Made by a program: the position numbers and the translations under genes
Shown here: piece by piece, positions 11,536 to 23,930 of the stretch
How the letters are laid out: each line of letters starts with the position of its first letter
How positions within the stretch are numbered: position 1 is the stretch's first letter
DNA from: Gnetum montanum
Lineage: Eukaryota; Streptophyta; Gnetopsida; Gnetales; Gnetaceae
Assembly (NCBI GenBank): GCA_015680685.1
Contig: MNCI01011880.1
Span: 195,354 to 259,353 of the forward strand
DNA length: 64,000 bases
Direction of reading: 5' to 3'
Notes under the pieces: model-generated
Database searches by the model: none
What the model saw: only the letters and a program-made list of their open reading frames with translations
Told to the model about the DNA's origin: nothing

Positions 11536-12130
11536 CTATTTTTTAAGCCATCGCAAGTTTGGTGATGCGTAAGGCCGAGAGGCTTTTTCACGGTATTCTT
11601 CTACGTCGTTGTCTACCACTTGAAAAGGAAATTCAGCCCATGCAGTTTCATTTTTTGAGTTAGCATCTTGGGCTAACTCATCTGCCAGACAATTCACTTT
11701 AGTGGAGATAGGTACTTTGTTCTCAGAGGTTATGACCTCTAAACCTTGCTCCATATCGACGTTGTTTATCGCCTGGGTTGCCGCATCATCATCATGGATC
11801 ACCACCTCCCTACCCACATAGGTAGGTGGATTTCTTGATGTATGGGTGAAGAGAAGCCCCTGAGCTAGGCTAACCATGATCTCCCCAAGAACAGGTTGAA
11901 CCCAGGAATCTCTTCTACCATGATGAATATTGCACTTGTGGGGAACTGGTCCCCTACCACGAAATCAATGTGGACAGTGCCTTTCACCACTACCTGCGCT
12001 CCATTGAATGACTTCAGGCATGATGTTGTCATGGGTTTGATTTGATCCACCAAACCTAGTTTGTCCACTATAGGGAATAGGAGGACATCTGTAGCAGCCC
12101 CATCATCAACATGTACTCTTCGAATTTTGT
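11536..12130 (-). pseudogene. Element A aspartic protease region
   Basis: The minus strand encodes the retropepsin that would cut the polyprotein. The active-site region reads VHVDDGAATDVL (about 12085-12125, just outside the longest ORF), followed by KLGLVDQIKP, VVVKGTVHIDFVVGDQF and FNLFLGRSWLA, a typical flap and C-terminal ILGR-type motif. The ORF ends RWLKK-stop at 11536. Element B ends at the homologous place (QWVKK-stop), so this stop looks ancestral. Pol therefore seems interrupted here, about 6 kb before RT. Confidence 0.8.
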
Positions 12131-12131
12131 G

Positions 12132-15100
12132 TTAACTGACCGAAATTTTGTTGAATAGGGATGCTCTCATCACTTGATCCTTCTCAGGATCTTTCTTAAT
12201 AGACTCATCAAGGAATGTCAACTGAGATGGAGATGGTTCTTTGAGCATAGAAGGAAGCATGATCGCATGGATTGCTTTCTCCTCTACCGACATGTTTTTG
12301 TCAATTGGTATGGACGTTAACATGCAAACCAAAGCCTCATGGTGTGCGGTGGAAGTCATTACTAGGTCATACAGGCTCAAAGTTGTGTTTTTTTTGTTTT
12401 AGAGCCTATTTGACCTAAGTAAGAGTACTTAGAAGATCCTATCCACCTTCTTGTTTTTTACCATCCTTCTCTTCTTCCATTCGTCCTAGAAGATAAATTT
12501 CCTAAGGAGGAGTCTTTTCGAGTTTAGGGCTGGACCCTTTTGGACAGGGTGGCGATGATTGAACACGCGTAGTGATGTTAACTTTTGGTGATGAGGGGGC
12601 GTAGATGTAGAGGATGAAGGGGTAGGCTTGGAAGGACCTGGGGTAGTACATTTCTTGGTCCTTTCATCCGTGGGACACTCTTCCCGTTTCCTTGAACAGG
12701 AAGGGTGTGATGTCGTCTTGTGTTGGCTTTGTGGGATGGGGGCAGTTGAGTGTTTTGGCCCCCTAATAATGAATAGTGTTTTTGGCATTAATGTAGTCAA
12801 TGGTGTAGTTTTGAATACTAAGGATGTAGGGGTGGATGTCCAACAGGGAACCTTAAGGATGAATGGTTTTTGCGGTGTCTTTCTTACCATTGCTAGTGTG
12901 GTTATGCTACATTGAGTTACACAAACCACAAACAGCTACTATGGCGATTTTGGATTACTGTCTACATCAATCATGTTGATAATATACCCCACATCATTAG
13001 CATTGAGGGGATCCTTGTAAACATGCATGGATTGATTCTCGGGGCGAACAAGGTTGCTTTTGTCCAACACCAACTTCCCTTCATTAATCATCCATTGAAT
13101 TTCATCTTTTAAGGCTAGACAGTAATTTGTGTTGTGACCACAAAGTTGGTGGTAGTCACAAAACCACTCCAACTTGAAATTCTTAGGAACTGGAGGCTCA
13201 TTGGGCATAGCCAAGGAGGGGTTCCTAAGGAGTTTGCAATACCACTAATGCCTTTTGGTTATCTCCTCTAACATTTACTCATGTTGAATGTACCCAACCC
13301 CCAATAATTACTTCAGAATTTTTGAAGGCTTGATAGGCAGAGGCATGTATTTGGAGCGATCTTTACACTCGAAGTTTAGTTTAGCTGGGGTTGACACCTC
13401 TAGTGCCAATGTGGAGGGTTGGGAAGTGTTACTTGGGTTAGGAGTGGGATTATTTAATGTTTTTACTACTTTCTTGTTATTATTGCTACTAGGCTTGGCC
13501 TCGTTGGCCACGACGGCCACCGTGGTCATTGTGGCTATGCCCTTCTCTTTGTCCTTTTTAGTGTATGCATTTTTATACGCAACATAGGCCAATTCCTTAC
13601 TAGCCTTGACTGCATCTTGGATGCTTTTTGTCTAGGAAAAAGATTGACTGAGAGAACACAAGGCTAGGTAATATAGCTTGGATTTGATGAAATCATTCAC
13701 TGTGTCCTTAAAGATGGCTAGCAAATGGGCCTCCAGGATAGGCTCATGGATCTTGTTCAAGGTAGAGCTCCACCATTGTATAAACTGTTGCATTGACTCG
13801 AGTGGGTCTTGCTTAACACCCATTAACTGATCCATTGTGACTTCAGGCTTCAAGTTATACTTTAAGTGGATCACGAACTAGGTTAGCAGCTCCTCTACTA
13901 TCAAGATGGAGTAGCACGGGAGTGCGTAGTACTAGTCCAAGGCTTTGCTTGTCTGAGACATAAAAAATACATGGATAATGTTGTGCAGCCATTGTTGTAG
14001 CAACAAAGACTCAAATCTAAATGTGACTAAATGCGTGTTAGGGTCATCCTCCCTATTGTATTTTGTGAAGTGGGGGAGTGGCATCCCAGGGGGTAATGTA
14101 AGTAGAGGTATTGTCGAGCTGATGGGGTCATCATGGTAGAAATCCATGATCTGTATCATGTCAAAAATGGCAGCTTTGAGGTGTTTAACCTCTTCAGTAA
14201 GGGTCTGGATAAGTTGAAATGCTTGATCCAAACTCAACGATGATGCAGATGGTTGTGGGGTTGTAGGGGTAGCCATTGCTGGTAGTGTAGTAGGGGCAGT
14301 AGCTTGACCCATAGGGGGTGCCATTAGGGTAGCCCCTATGAAAGGTGTCACCTGTGAGGTCCACCACCTAGTGGGTGGCACCGTTGGAGTGGCGACTACT
14401 GGTGGTGCTACGGGGTTAGCCATTTGCACAACTAATGGAATGGGCCATAGTTCCACACTTGGTTGTGACACCTACAGGACTTGGTATGCTTGATGGTAAG
14501 GGTAATGTGACATTTGGTGGGGCTGCAAAGCAGGGAGCAAAATGGCTGGGGTCCATCATGCGATTGGGACTAGACCTACCACTGATGATGGAACAAATGC
14601 AAATGATGAAATAGGAGCAGCAGCCCCAGGCAGTTATGAACCAGACATGGTATGTACTCAGGGTAGCATAGTTATGATAGGTAGTTGATACAAGGACAAG
14701 ATAGAATGAGGAGGGAGAGTCCCCAGGTATGAAACTGAGGGAGGTGCATGCTAATATGCTAAGGGTGTAGGATGGCTTCCCATGGCTGATGAAAACATAG
14801 ATTAAGGTGGATTTGTGGTGATCACAAAGGCAGCTATCACAAAAAGCAGGCTTGACTTGAAGGTTTTGGTGGGAGGGATGGTCGCAGGGTAAGTTTGGCC
14901 ACCACCCTCAGACTGGGAGTCTAGGTCTTCTTGCCCATCTTGGAAGGTTTCATCATAGTGGAATGTTGTGTCCTGCTCCCTAGGTTTACTAACTCATAGT
15001 AGTTGATCGAAGATCCACTAATATGTTTGCGTCAAAGGGATAGGAACGTCAAGGGTAGGAAGAAACTCCCTTCCATTTCGATAAAGCAACTCGAAATTGT

Positions 15101-15332
15101 GTTTGTGCTCAAGTTCTTAGTGATTCAGGGGCAAATCTACTTAGATCTTTATGTAGATAAATTCGTAATGCTCTGTGTCTTATGCCAAGTACTCGGGTGA
15201 CAAATGTTGAATCCTAAGAGACTGGCATGGAGCCAACACTAGGCTAGATGGCCGCTCAACACCCATGGTGCTTTGGGCCAAAAATGAAGCCTCAAGGCTC
15301 GAGGTAGAAATAGCAGTTGTTGTCGAAATCAT
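12132..15332 (-). pseudogene. Element A gag
   Basis: This encodes the structural capsid polyprotein. The predicted start at 15332 gives MISTTTAISTSSLE, homologous to MTSSSTITNIS of element B. A Pro/Thr/Ala-rich segment (about 14250-14450) is followed by the capsid-like part (MPLPHFTKYNREDDPNTHLVTF). Next come LKYNLKPEVTMDQLMGVKQ and the zinc-binding motif FCDYHQLCGHNTNYCLALKDEI (about 13080-13170), the Tat-type knuckle with C, H, H and C. The region before protease is low in complexity. Stops and frameshifts split it into at least five ORFs. Confidence 0.82.
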
Positions 15333-15551
15333 CTTGCATGATAAAAAGGGGATATTGCAAACTAGAAACACGGAAATTAATGGGAGATTAGAGGCTTTTC
15401 ATCTTGCCAAGTTCCAAAGGAATCGTCATTGCAACCAATCTACACCACACAATGTGTAAACAACCAAAAAAGGGTGTCACATTTATGCTAGTGCATGATG
15501 GGGTACAGAGTATATGCAGGACTACTTGTAAGACACAAAAAAGGCACCAAA

Positions 15552-15570
15552 GGCCCTCCTTTTAGCGCCA
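15552..15570 (-). promoter_or_regulatory. Primer binding site of element A
   Basis: The minus strand reads TGGCGCTAAAAGGAGGGCC, five bases inside the inner LTR edge at 15576, where a tRNA would prime minus-strand synthesis. Element B has TGGCACTAGAAGGAGGGCC at the same place. I did not assign the tRNA. Confidence 0.82.
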
Positions 15571-16200
15571 AAAATTGTAGCGACCGAAAACATTGGTGGT
15601 TGGAACACCGAGAGGTTTTGAGAAAATAGTTTAATCTCGGATCCATGCAAGGGCCATGCTAGGGAGAAACAGAAGCGAGGTGCCTTGAACAGTCTAATCG
15701 ATTAGATAGGGACTTAATCGGTGTACCTTAACCTTACGTAAACATTCGTTCCCAAAGAGAAACACGTGAGATAAATTGATGATTAATAAATGCAAAATAA
15801 TGAAGATAGTGCAAAGTAATGATTTTAATGAGGAAATAGCAAAACAAACTCAAGTGAGAAAATGCACCGCCCAAAAATCATGGATTTGATTTTTTCCCTT
15901 ATTCAAAATGGTGTACAACAGATTATGCAACGTTGGAGAGACACTACTTACATTGAGCGGTATAGTCACAATCTCTTCTACTTGCCGATCGATTTGCTAG
16001 GATGTCAAAATTCTTGACTCACAAAGGGATGTTTGCAGCCGACTAGAAACCTCAAAGATAACTAGAATGCTTAAGAAAAATGCCAACGATGCCTTCTGAA
16101 AGCTAACTCAAAGCTAACCTGCCAATGCAAAATGCCAACAAGCCAACTTCTCTTGTTAATGCCAAAAAAAAATCCAACCTTTTAAGGCTTGTTTGCTAGG

Positions 16201-16212
16201 GTATTTATAGGG
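16201..16212 (-). promoter_or_regulatory. LTR promoter TATA box, element A
   Basis: The minus strand reads CCCTATAAATAC. The word is conserved in both LTRs of element B (35519-35531 and 52682-52693), in the orientation expected to drive genomic RNA. Confidence 0.65.
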
Positions 16213-16629
16213 CTAGGAGCAAGAGAAAAATATTTTCTAGATGCCACATGTCCTGGACCCCACAAGATGCTAACATGTTCGTACTGTGTAGGTGTGCGAT
16301 ACTAGACATGAACTTTGCTATGCTGTGACTATACCATCAAAATTGCACGTGTCAAGATCAAGTGTGCTAATAGCACAAGAGAAATGAAGTCTATGCTACG
16401 AGACTACATCTTCCCTGCTCTTACGAGCGAGGTCAAGTATAGGGACAATGTTTTGGGGGCTGACCAGGGGGTGTGCAAGATGGAGTGAAATTGCTAATTC
16501 TGCCAAGGAGATGCCAAAGTGAGGAAGATTGTTGTCAACAAGTTCTAGTGTTGCCTGAAGACGTCTTAATGTTCTCGTACCAGTGTTGCATTTCTCACGC
16601 TGTCAAGCACATTGGCATAGCATAAGTCA

Positions 16630-17165
16630 CTGCTTGCTACACTGTGCTATGCTATGTAGCATAGCATAGTGTAGCCATTGGTCTTGACTAAAAGTTGTAT
16701 TGGAGGCTGTTTGAGACTTGGTCATGCTAACAATTGCAACTTTTTTCCTTCATGTCGGAAAGCCTTTGAACTCGTTGAACTCACATTTGAAACACTTTTT
16801 CTACTTTTTCATTGTCACTATGCTGTGCTACACTACATAGCGTAGCACAGCGTAGCAGTCAACATATCCTACTTCTTCATGCAATCTGCCATTTTCTAGC
16901 AAGAAATTTTGCTCAAGGCTTGAGGGCTAAGTGGGGTAGGGAGTTTTGGAGGCCGAAACATTGCCAAGTGCAACTTCCTTGTTGGAATCACTTGAAAAGA
17001 TGGGCCTTCTTTCTTTGCCTTTGCTATGTTGTGCTATGCTACATAGCGTAGCACCTTACGTTGACTAAATTTTTACTTTCTTTGCAACTATTCTATCACT
17101 TCACATTTGGATGCTTGAGCAACTATCTTTCAAGACTTGCTACACTGTATAGCGTAGTAGACTTC
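16630..17165. repeat. Clustered GCTAYGC / GCRTAGC palindromes in U3 of element A
   Basis: At least four imperfect palindromes built from GCTACGCTATG and CATAGCGTAGC occur near 16640-16675, 16815-16855, 17025-17055 and 17135-17160. The same word clusters in both U3 regions of element B and in an intron of the antisense genes (9170-9215 and 45365-45405). Confidence 0.8.
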
Positions 17166-17435
17166 TTCAATAGAAAACTTGCCAAACTATTTTGCTCATC
17201 CCAAACACTTTCGACAATGCCTAGCCTAGTATCTGCATAAACTGTCAGCTAGGTTGATGGTCCAGTTGGGCAGGCTGGAGAGTCCGGTGAGCCTGTCAAC
17301 CTTGGAGGTAGAAAACTTGTCGGACTGGATAGTGTACCCTCAGCATGAACCATCATGACACAGCACTTGTGGAAATCCTTGCCTAAGTTCTGAGACTCTA
17401 CTGAAGCATGAGTCCTAAAATTTTATGATGTTTCA

Positions 17436-19610
17436 ACTAACATAATCATTATCAAAGAGAATATATGGCTATCATACAATCACATATAAAACCACCATTC
17501 AACATAATCTATCATATATCTGTTACACCGCATCATATGCATTTTTCATATCTTACCCATGCCATCATACCTACTCCATACCTTTCAACAACCCACTACC
17601 CACACAATCATAATCCAATCATAATATACATTATCATTTCCATGACTCACAAATTGATACTATCATACATGCAACCCATGTGGTCACTAGCGTATCAACA
17701 CTTAATGTATCATGTGAAACGTTGCCATGAATAGACATTGCCTGCAAGTCTTTTATTAATTTTTTATTTATCCAACTAGTGCTAGGGTCCATCAACCTAT
17801 GACCCACAACCACTAGCCTTCTAGAGGACTAGCTATAGGGACAAACACACTTGTGACATGTACCAATCGTAGGGATGAACACACCTACACTCTTCCACTC
17901 TTAAGATGAGGCCTTAGATAAGAGCCTCACTAATGCATTATAGTGGGGGTCAATCCACAACTACATCCAAGGTGCCTCATCACCAACCAGTCCACACCTT
18001 AATGCTAGCACCATCCACCAATGACCATTACAAGCATCATTGCCAAAACATGTACAAGTCCAAGCTAGCTTAAGCTAACACATGCCACAACCACAACACA
18101 TCCAAAACCATCATAACATGACCACATATATTCACACCTAATAGTCACATTCATTCTATGAAAATAATACCATGATTCGACAAAACAAATTTTTGCACCA
18201 TAACCATATTTCTTGAACTACATGTAATTCCACAAAAATGACCACTAAAATAACGTCCAAAATGATATATGTCCTAAGAGAAAATCAATTCCACAATTAG
18301 AAAATACTTCTCAAGAGGATTCCAACAACACTAATTTCATCTAAATCAAACTCTTAGAAGCAAAGTTATGCACGTTTAAAGTTTGATTAATAGAATAATA
18401 TTTAATTACAGCCAATGATGATTAAAACTCCCACACCATCATAAGCTCCTAAAATATAATATTCCAACCAAACTAGTCTCATCAACATCACATATGATAT
18501 TCCACAAGTCCACATCATACCATACATCACATACATATTAATAAACAATTCGTAATCAAAACCGTAGTATTTTGAGAAATATGCAAAATAACATATCCAA
18601 ACTCAATCTTTTAACTATTCTCCCCACATGCCCACATTGCATGATCATATACACTAATCTAGCACAAAAATATAAAGAAAAGCTAAAAACAACCTACCAA
18701 TTAAAATTGTTGCTGTAGAAAGTCTAAAATAAGCATAAAATCCTAAAAAATCTAGCAAAACTTTGTTTCACTCCAAAAAAATTTCACACCCACATAGATA
18801 CGATCGCAATAATTCCAGCAATAATTCCAAATCCAGGTTTAGAGTAAGCAAAAATTGTCCACAAAGCTCAAAATTCTAAAAAATGGAAGAAAACGAAGGA
18901 GAAGGAACTGCAAATCCATTTTTGTTCCTGCAAACACAAAAAAAAAAAATATCCAAATGTTATGTGTCTGCAAAAAGGTGATGGTACTTTTTGTTTTTGG
19001 TAGTGGAAAAAAAAGAAAACATGATGAATATTTTTTTTATATACATGTAATGTATAAACATAATACGTCTCAAATACCTCAAATACATTACCTTTTTCTC
19101 CTTTTTACACATCACGTTCAAAATCTAACTTTCACTTGTATGTTTACTTTTGAATTAATTATTATCATTTTTAAAGAAAATATTTTTATAAGTCTTTTTT
19201 TCCCTAACTAATAACCTGCACTTCAAACATGCATAATAATCACACCGAGACTCCAAATTAAAATTCATTTGAACCTACAAGATCCTTATCAAACACTGTA
19301 CATCTTTCCATGGCAAAATTACACACAAGCATCATACAACATAGCATTATAGTTCAAATGCATAAATACTGAAATCACACATAAAGCATAAAAACATATT
19401 GAATAGGTGCTCTTGTACCCTAACCTAATATCCATGCCAACAATATCACCTGTCTAACACATCACACAAGGCTAGTGTACATAGTCACATTAGTTAAGCA
19501 TATAAAGACATCATAAACATAACATATAAAGTGTAATTACAATAAGCTAAGTTGTCCCCAATAATCCACCAAGACAACACACATAATATATGAATCATAA
19601 TCATACAACC
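17436..19610 (-). other. 3' LTR remnant and 3' non-coding region of element G
   Basis: The first 110 bases match the right G LTR at 62160-62250, so this begins inside an LTR. Its inner boundary was not found. The stretch is AT-rich and I see no supported gene on either strand; short plus-strand ORFs at 17465 and 18855 look like chance frames. Confidence 0.6.
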
Positions 19611-20603
19611 ATACCTAATGTGTCTAGAAGGATGTAATACTCTTTCCTCATTGAGAATCTTCCTACCAAAAGATCTTAGGATGAGCTACACACATCTTAG
19701 TATCCACTTCCTAAGTAGCCTTTGAAGCTTCATGTCTACTCCATAAAACCTTAGCCTAGGCACAACTCTACTACATAGCTATTACAACATATAATCAACA
19801 ATCTCTACTAGTTTCTCAACATAATTGACATCAAACTGTAGTTGTATCCCTAAATAATCAATCACATGGTGTTCATCAAGCACATAACATCATAGCATAG
19901 ATACATGAAACACATCCTATACATCTGCTAAATGAGGAGGTAATGCTATTTGATAGGTCATTTTCCCAATCCTCTACAACCCCTAAAAAGGATCAATGTA
20001 TGTAGGATCCAATTTCTCTTTTCAACGAAATTGAGTAAGGCCTTTCAAGGAAGAAACATGCAGTGATCCATGATCTCCAATAGCAAACTCCAGTGGCCTT
20101 CAATGCTAATTGGCATATGCCACTTTCCTATCCTATGCAGCTCCTAATCTATCTCAAATTTCACAAACCTTCTCTATAGTTTTACTCACCAACTATGTGC
20201 TCACCTGCTAATGATCTTCTATGGTATTCCAACATAAAGGTGTTCTACATTGCCTACCATTTAAAATCTCATATGATGCTACCTGCAAACTCTCTTTATA
20301 ACTCTTATTATATGCAAATTTAGCTAGTGGTAGCATTTGATCCCAACCTTCTCTATACTACAAAGCATAGGCTTTCAACATGTCCTTGAGAATCTAATTC
20401 ACCCACTCAGTCTAACCATCAATTTATGGATGATATGACAAACTCATGTTTAGCATTGTACCCATCTACTTTTGAAATGTCTACCAAAATATGACATGAA
20501 TTGAGCATCTCTATTACTAATAATCCATCATGGCTCACCATGTAACCACACTATCTCTACAAGAAAGAGATGAACAATTTCTATTGTACTCACCAATGCT
20601 CAT
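19611..20603 (-). pseudogene. Element G integrase C-terminal half
   Basis: The minus strand encodes, with stops, FAIGDHGSLHVSSLKGLTQF, KLDPTYIDPF, ALPPHLADVQDVFHVSML and DEHHVIDYLGIQL. It then gives a segment like the EATKEVDTKM start of a chromodomain-proximal tail (about 19690-19740). These are the classic GD.V.L.VSP / GKL.PRYIGPF / YRLALPP.L..VH.VFHVS blocks of Del/Tekay integrases. The core continues toward 20603, where element D interrupts it; the rest is at 57998-58560. Confidence 0.78.
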
Positions 20604-21425
20604 TGATGAACTATGATATCGGGACCGTGATATCGAGTCTACGATATCGAATCCAACCATGCGATGTTGGATACCTGATATCAGGGCCTATCTCCTCACC
20701 TATAAATAAGAGGTGGTGCCCTTGGTTTTCACATTAGATAGTTAGTCCCTTAGCTAAAATCTTGCCATTTTTATCATTCAGAGTTAGAATTATTTTTGCA
20801 TGCCTGCAATAGGAGTCATAGAATGAACGGATCTTTATCCAAGCATTGTGTACCTGAGCACACTTTGTGTACGGTAATAAAGAAAAAATTTATGATAAAC
20901 CTTGTAGCATTCAGAATAGATTAATTAGTGTTAATTATTATTTAATGCTTTCCTAGTTTATTAATGATTTCTCTCACCCTACAACTCTCTTAGTTAAATA
21001 CACTCAATATGACCGCTTTGAGCATCCATGTAGCGCTTGGTAACCCAGTAATGATTAGTGTTTGGTAATCCTAGTAGCATTGCACTGGTTCAAGATGTGT
21101 ACAACAAGTGGGAATGGATATTGGTGTTAGAAGTAATTAGAGCTTACTTAATGAGTAGTTAAATTAGATTAGTTACTTAGTTATCTCTCTCCCCCTCCTT
21201 ACTAGCATAGGATATAAAACACATAAAAGCTATAAAAATCATATGCCTTAAGCTTACTTAATCATACAACCATGACATACAAGTAAGTTTGGGAAGACAA
21301 TGATTAAGTAACCCATTATTGTTCCACAAAGGCACATAGGCACTTAGTCCTTGGAATTCGACCAAATCATGCGTGAAATGCTCATATTCGTAGGGTTGAG
21401 CATAAGGGTACCTCACCGCTTATCA
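20604..21425 (+). repeat. 5' LTR of element D
   Basis: This is an 822-bp LTR. U3 is very short and rich in GATATC palindromes (20613-20660), followed by TATAAATA at 20701-20708. It pairs with the 3' LTR at 57183-57992. The end TATCA abuts the PBS. Confidence 0.88.
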
Positions 21426-21426
21426 T

Positions 21427-21444
21427 TGGCGCCGTTGTTGGGGA
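21427..21444 (+). promoter_or_regulatory. Primer binding site of element D
   Basis: TGGCGCCGTTGTTGGGGA lies one base after the LTR. It is the PBS type usual for Athila elements (TGGCGCCGTTGCCGGGGA class). Confidence 0.85.
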
Positions 21445-21557
21445 CTTAGTTGTTTGTGCACTAAGTAGAACTTATGAAATCATTCACATTGTTGGAACGA
21501 ATCCTTAGGGTTGGTTAAGAAAAAGATAATAGTACATTGCACACTAAATAAGACAAG

Positions 21558-23930
21558 ATGTCTTCTTCTTCACACAAAGGCACTTCACTACCTAGGACTA
21601 ACACAAGAAGCAATCAGCAGCATAATACACATGATGTTCATCCACTAATCCTCAATAGTTTTGTGTGGTATATAGTCATCCTGATGAATATGTACCCAAC
21701 CTCACCTTTATTCTCCATCAAGATGAACAACTGCATTGGCGTGACTTGGAAGGTAACATAGTGTTACCTCCTGACCATTCAATCCCAAGCATGCTTCTTT
21801 GTGCTCTCACATGAATAGGCATGCAACATTTACATGCAGAATAGATTGTGTGAGACTATGATTCAAGAGACTATCATCCCACCGAGGTGCAACATCAAAG
21901 GGATTTGCAATAGAAGAGATACCATAAGTCTTTGAAGGGAAAATGGTCTACAGATGCCCTCCATGTTTTAAGTGAAATTGAGGGTGATGAACCTACCTCA
22001 GGTAGTCACCCACATAACAATGTTCCTCCCCTTGACTTTGGCCAAGGGATTGTGTATTAGAACCTTCATTCTACTATTCATAACCTAGGTGCTGATACGA
22101 AAGGACACAAAGTGTCTGAAACAGGAATAAGGACACATGACAAAGGTGGGCATTTTGATCACAATTGCAATCGAAGCAGAGACCACTAAAGAGAAGGTAG
22201 TAAACACTATCATGGTGGCAGTTCTCCTTCTTTTTCACCTTCATTGTCTCCTTCACCCTCTCCTTCAATGTCTGGACGTAGCCATAGAGAAAAAGCTCAT
22301 GAGGATAAGGGCAAGCAAAGTGGAAGTCACAGACGAAACAACCAAGATAGAGGATGAGGGCACTCTAGGGAATCATCACATAAAAGAAGGGAGAGTAGGG
22401 AACAGTGTAGGCATCATAGATGCCATGAACATGATGATCATGATGAACCCCTACTCGCTACTCAAAGCATGCTAGACATAACTAAAGCTATGAGAGTTCC
22501 AACAAGGCACCAACGAGATAGTAGGATCAAGAGGTTAGATATGAATAACATCCCACAATTTGAATGGGGATATAACGCTGATTCTCAAAATTAATTACAA
22601 GCTTTTCATGATGCATGTGCCTTGCAAAACATAGAGAACGAGTGGTAAAAACTTTAGTTGTTCCCACAAACACTAGTAAAAGAAGCTGAAAGCTGGTATT
22701 AGTCCTTAGAATCGGAATCTATTCATAGGTGGAGTACTATGTTAGAATTGTTCAATGATAGGTACCAAACATAATGCCAAGTGTCTAACCTATGAAAAAC
22801 AAATCCAAGGATGGAAACAAGGAAGTTATGAACCCTTGGATGATGCCATGGGCCACTATTATGCACTATTACATCGTTGTCCTGGCCATAGTTATTCGTA
22901 GCGGGATCAGCTACGCCATCTCATAGATGGGCTTAGGCATGAAATGAGAAGAACCCTTGGGACTTATGCCCAAAGAAGGTTATCTAAGCTTAGGTCCCAT
23001 CAAATTCATAGACTACTAGAGCAAGTTGCTAAGGAAGAAGGTGAGCTACAAAAGATAGAAAGTGCAGAAGAATATAACTGAGATCCTTCCCTCTAGAAGA
23101 AGGGAGTAAGATTTTGTGAGGATGAGGAACAATGACCACTCAAAGAGATGGTGAATAGAAAAAACTTGCCTATCCAAAAATTAATATCAGAAGTATCAAC
23201 AAAGGTAGACCAAATGCAGGACTCCCTGAATAGTAGGTTTCAAACTGTTCTCAAAATAGTAGAGGAGTCTAGAGAGCGAGGTAGTGATCATGACAAAAGA
23301 AAAAAGAGAGAAGCAGAAAATGCACGTAACAAGGGTAAGGGAAAAGTTACTATTATTGAAGAGGTTATGGATTTAGATATAGACAATGATAGTGGATGTA
23401 AGATATGTTAATACGACCATCCTAAGGGATGTTGCCCTGTGATCTCACATCTACAAGAGTCTGGGGTGTATGCGCTTAATCCACAATTAAACAAATGGCA
23501 AACATCCTAATGGTTACCTTATCCCCAAGGTAACCTAAGGCAGTTTCACCAACCTTTAGCATATTATCCAAATGGAACTCCACCACAATTGATTAAGCAA
23601 CATCAACAGTTGTAGCACCCACAATCATATGGAATGCCACCACCAAGGTAATAATATCCTTGTTGACAACCTGACCCATATGGATATTACGTGCAACATC
23701 CAATCTCTCCACGTGACTTTGTTGGTCACATTACTCCTCAACATTACTACCAAGCCCACGAGTACTATAGGACTCCCTCTCCTAGGGGCAATATTCCACA
23801 AGTGTATCATCCTTCAAATCTGGCTGCATCTCTCCCACCAATAGCTCCATTACCACCTGCTCCAATAATGCAAGGCGAACTCCCTACTCAGCCATAGCAA
23901 CGTAATTCCATAAGGGCTATTAATCCTCAA
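21558..23930 (+). pseudogene. Element D gag
   Basis: This encodes the capsid polyprotein. It starts MSSSSHKGTSLPRTNTRS, similar to element F (MSPSLYESTSSPRSETG). The capsid core (about 22510-23090) reads IKRLDMNNIPQFEWGY, LELFNDRYQT and LRHLIDGLRHEMRRTLGTY, matching the gag of E. A CCHC-like knuckle CKIC-stop-YDHPKGCCP is at about 23394-23435, followed by a Pro/Gln-rich tail. A Lys/Glu-rich helix (23148-23380) precedes the knuckle. Numerous stops and frameshifts show decay. Confidence 0.78.

Larger units (their letters stand above)
385..17435 (-). mobile_element. Element A: Tat-lineage Ty3/gypsy LTR retrotransposon, degenerate, 3' LTR not in window
   Basis: Read on the minus strand from right to left, the order is 5' LTR (15576-17435), PBS, gag, protease, a region of about 6 kb holding an antisense spliced gene, reverse transcriptase, RNase H, a second archaeal-type RNase H, integrase, a tandem repeat array and a 3' region running to the window edge. 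The second RNase H between RNase H and integrase is the hallmark of the Tat lineage (Ogre, Retand, Grande and relatives). Every ORF is interrupted by stops or frameshifts, so the copy is inactive. Element B at 34929-53867 has the same layout and is the same family. A lies beside sequence matching the right LTR of chromovirus G (compare 17450 with 62163), so it appears to have inserted into the other G LTR. Confidence 0.88.
15576..17435 (-). repeat. 5' LTR of element A
   Basis: In plus-strand coordinates the LTR runs from TGTAGCGACC to ATGATGTTTCA (TG...CA), 1,860 bp. It aligns with the element B LTRs at 34929-36544 and 52091-53867. The minus-strand promoter TATA is near 16201-16212, so U5/R lie to the left and a long U3 to the right. 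The five bases after the edge are ACTAA; the other copy of the duplication is outside the window. Confidence 0.85.

Noticed and set aside
18855-19211. Plus-strand ORF of 118 residues in the G remnant
   Set aside because: Lys/Phe-rich low-complexity reading of AT-rich non-coding sequence with no motif and no homologous copy in the window.
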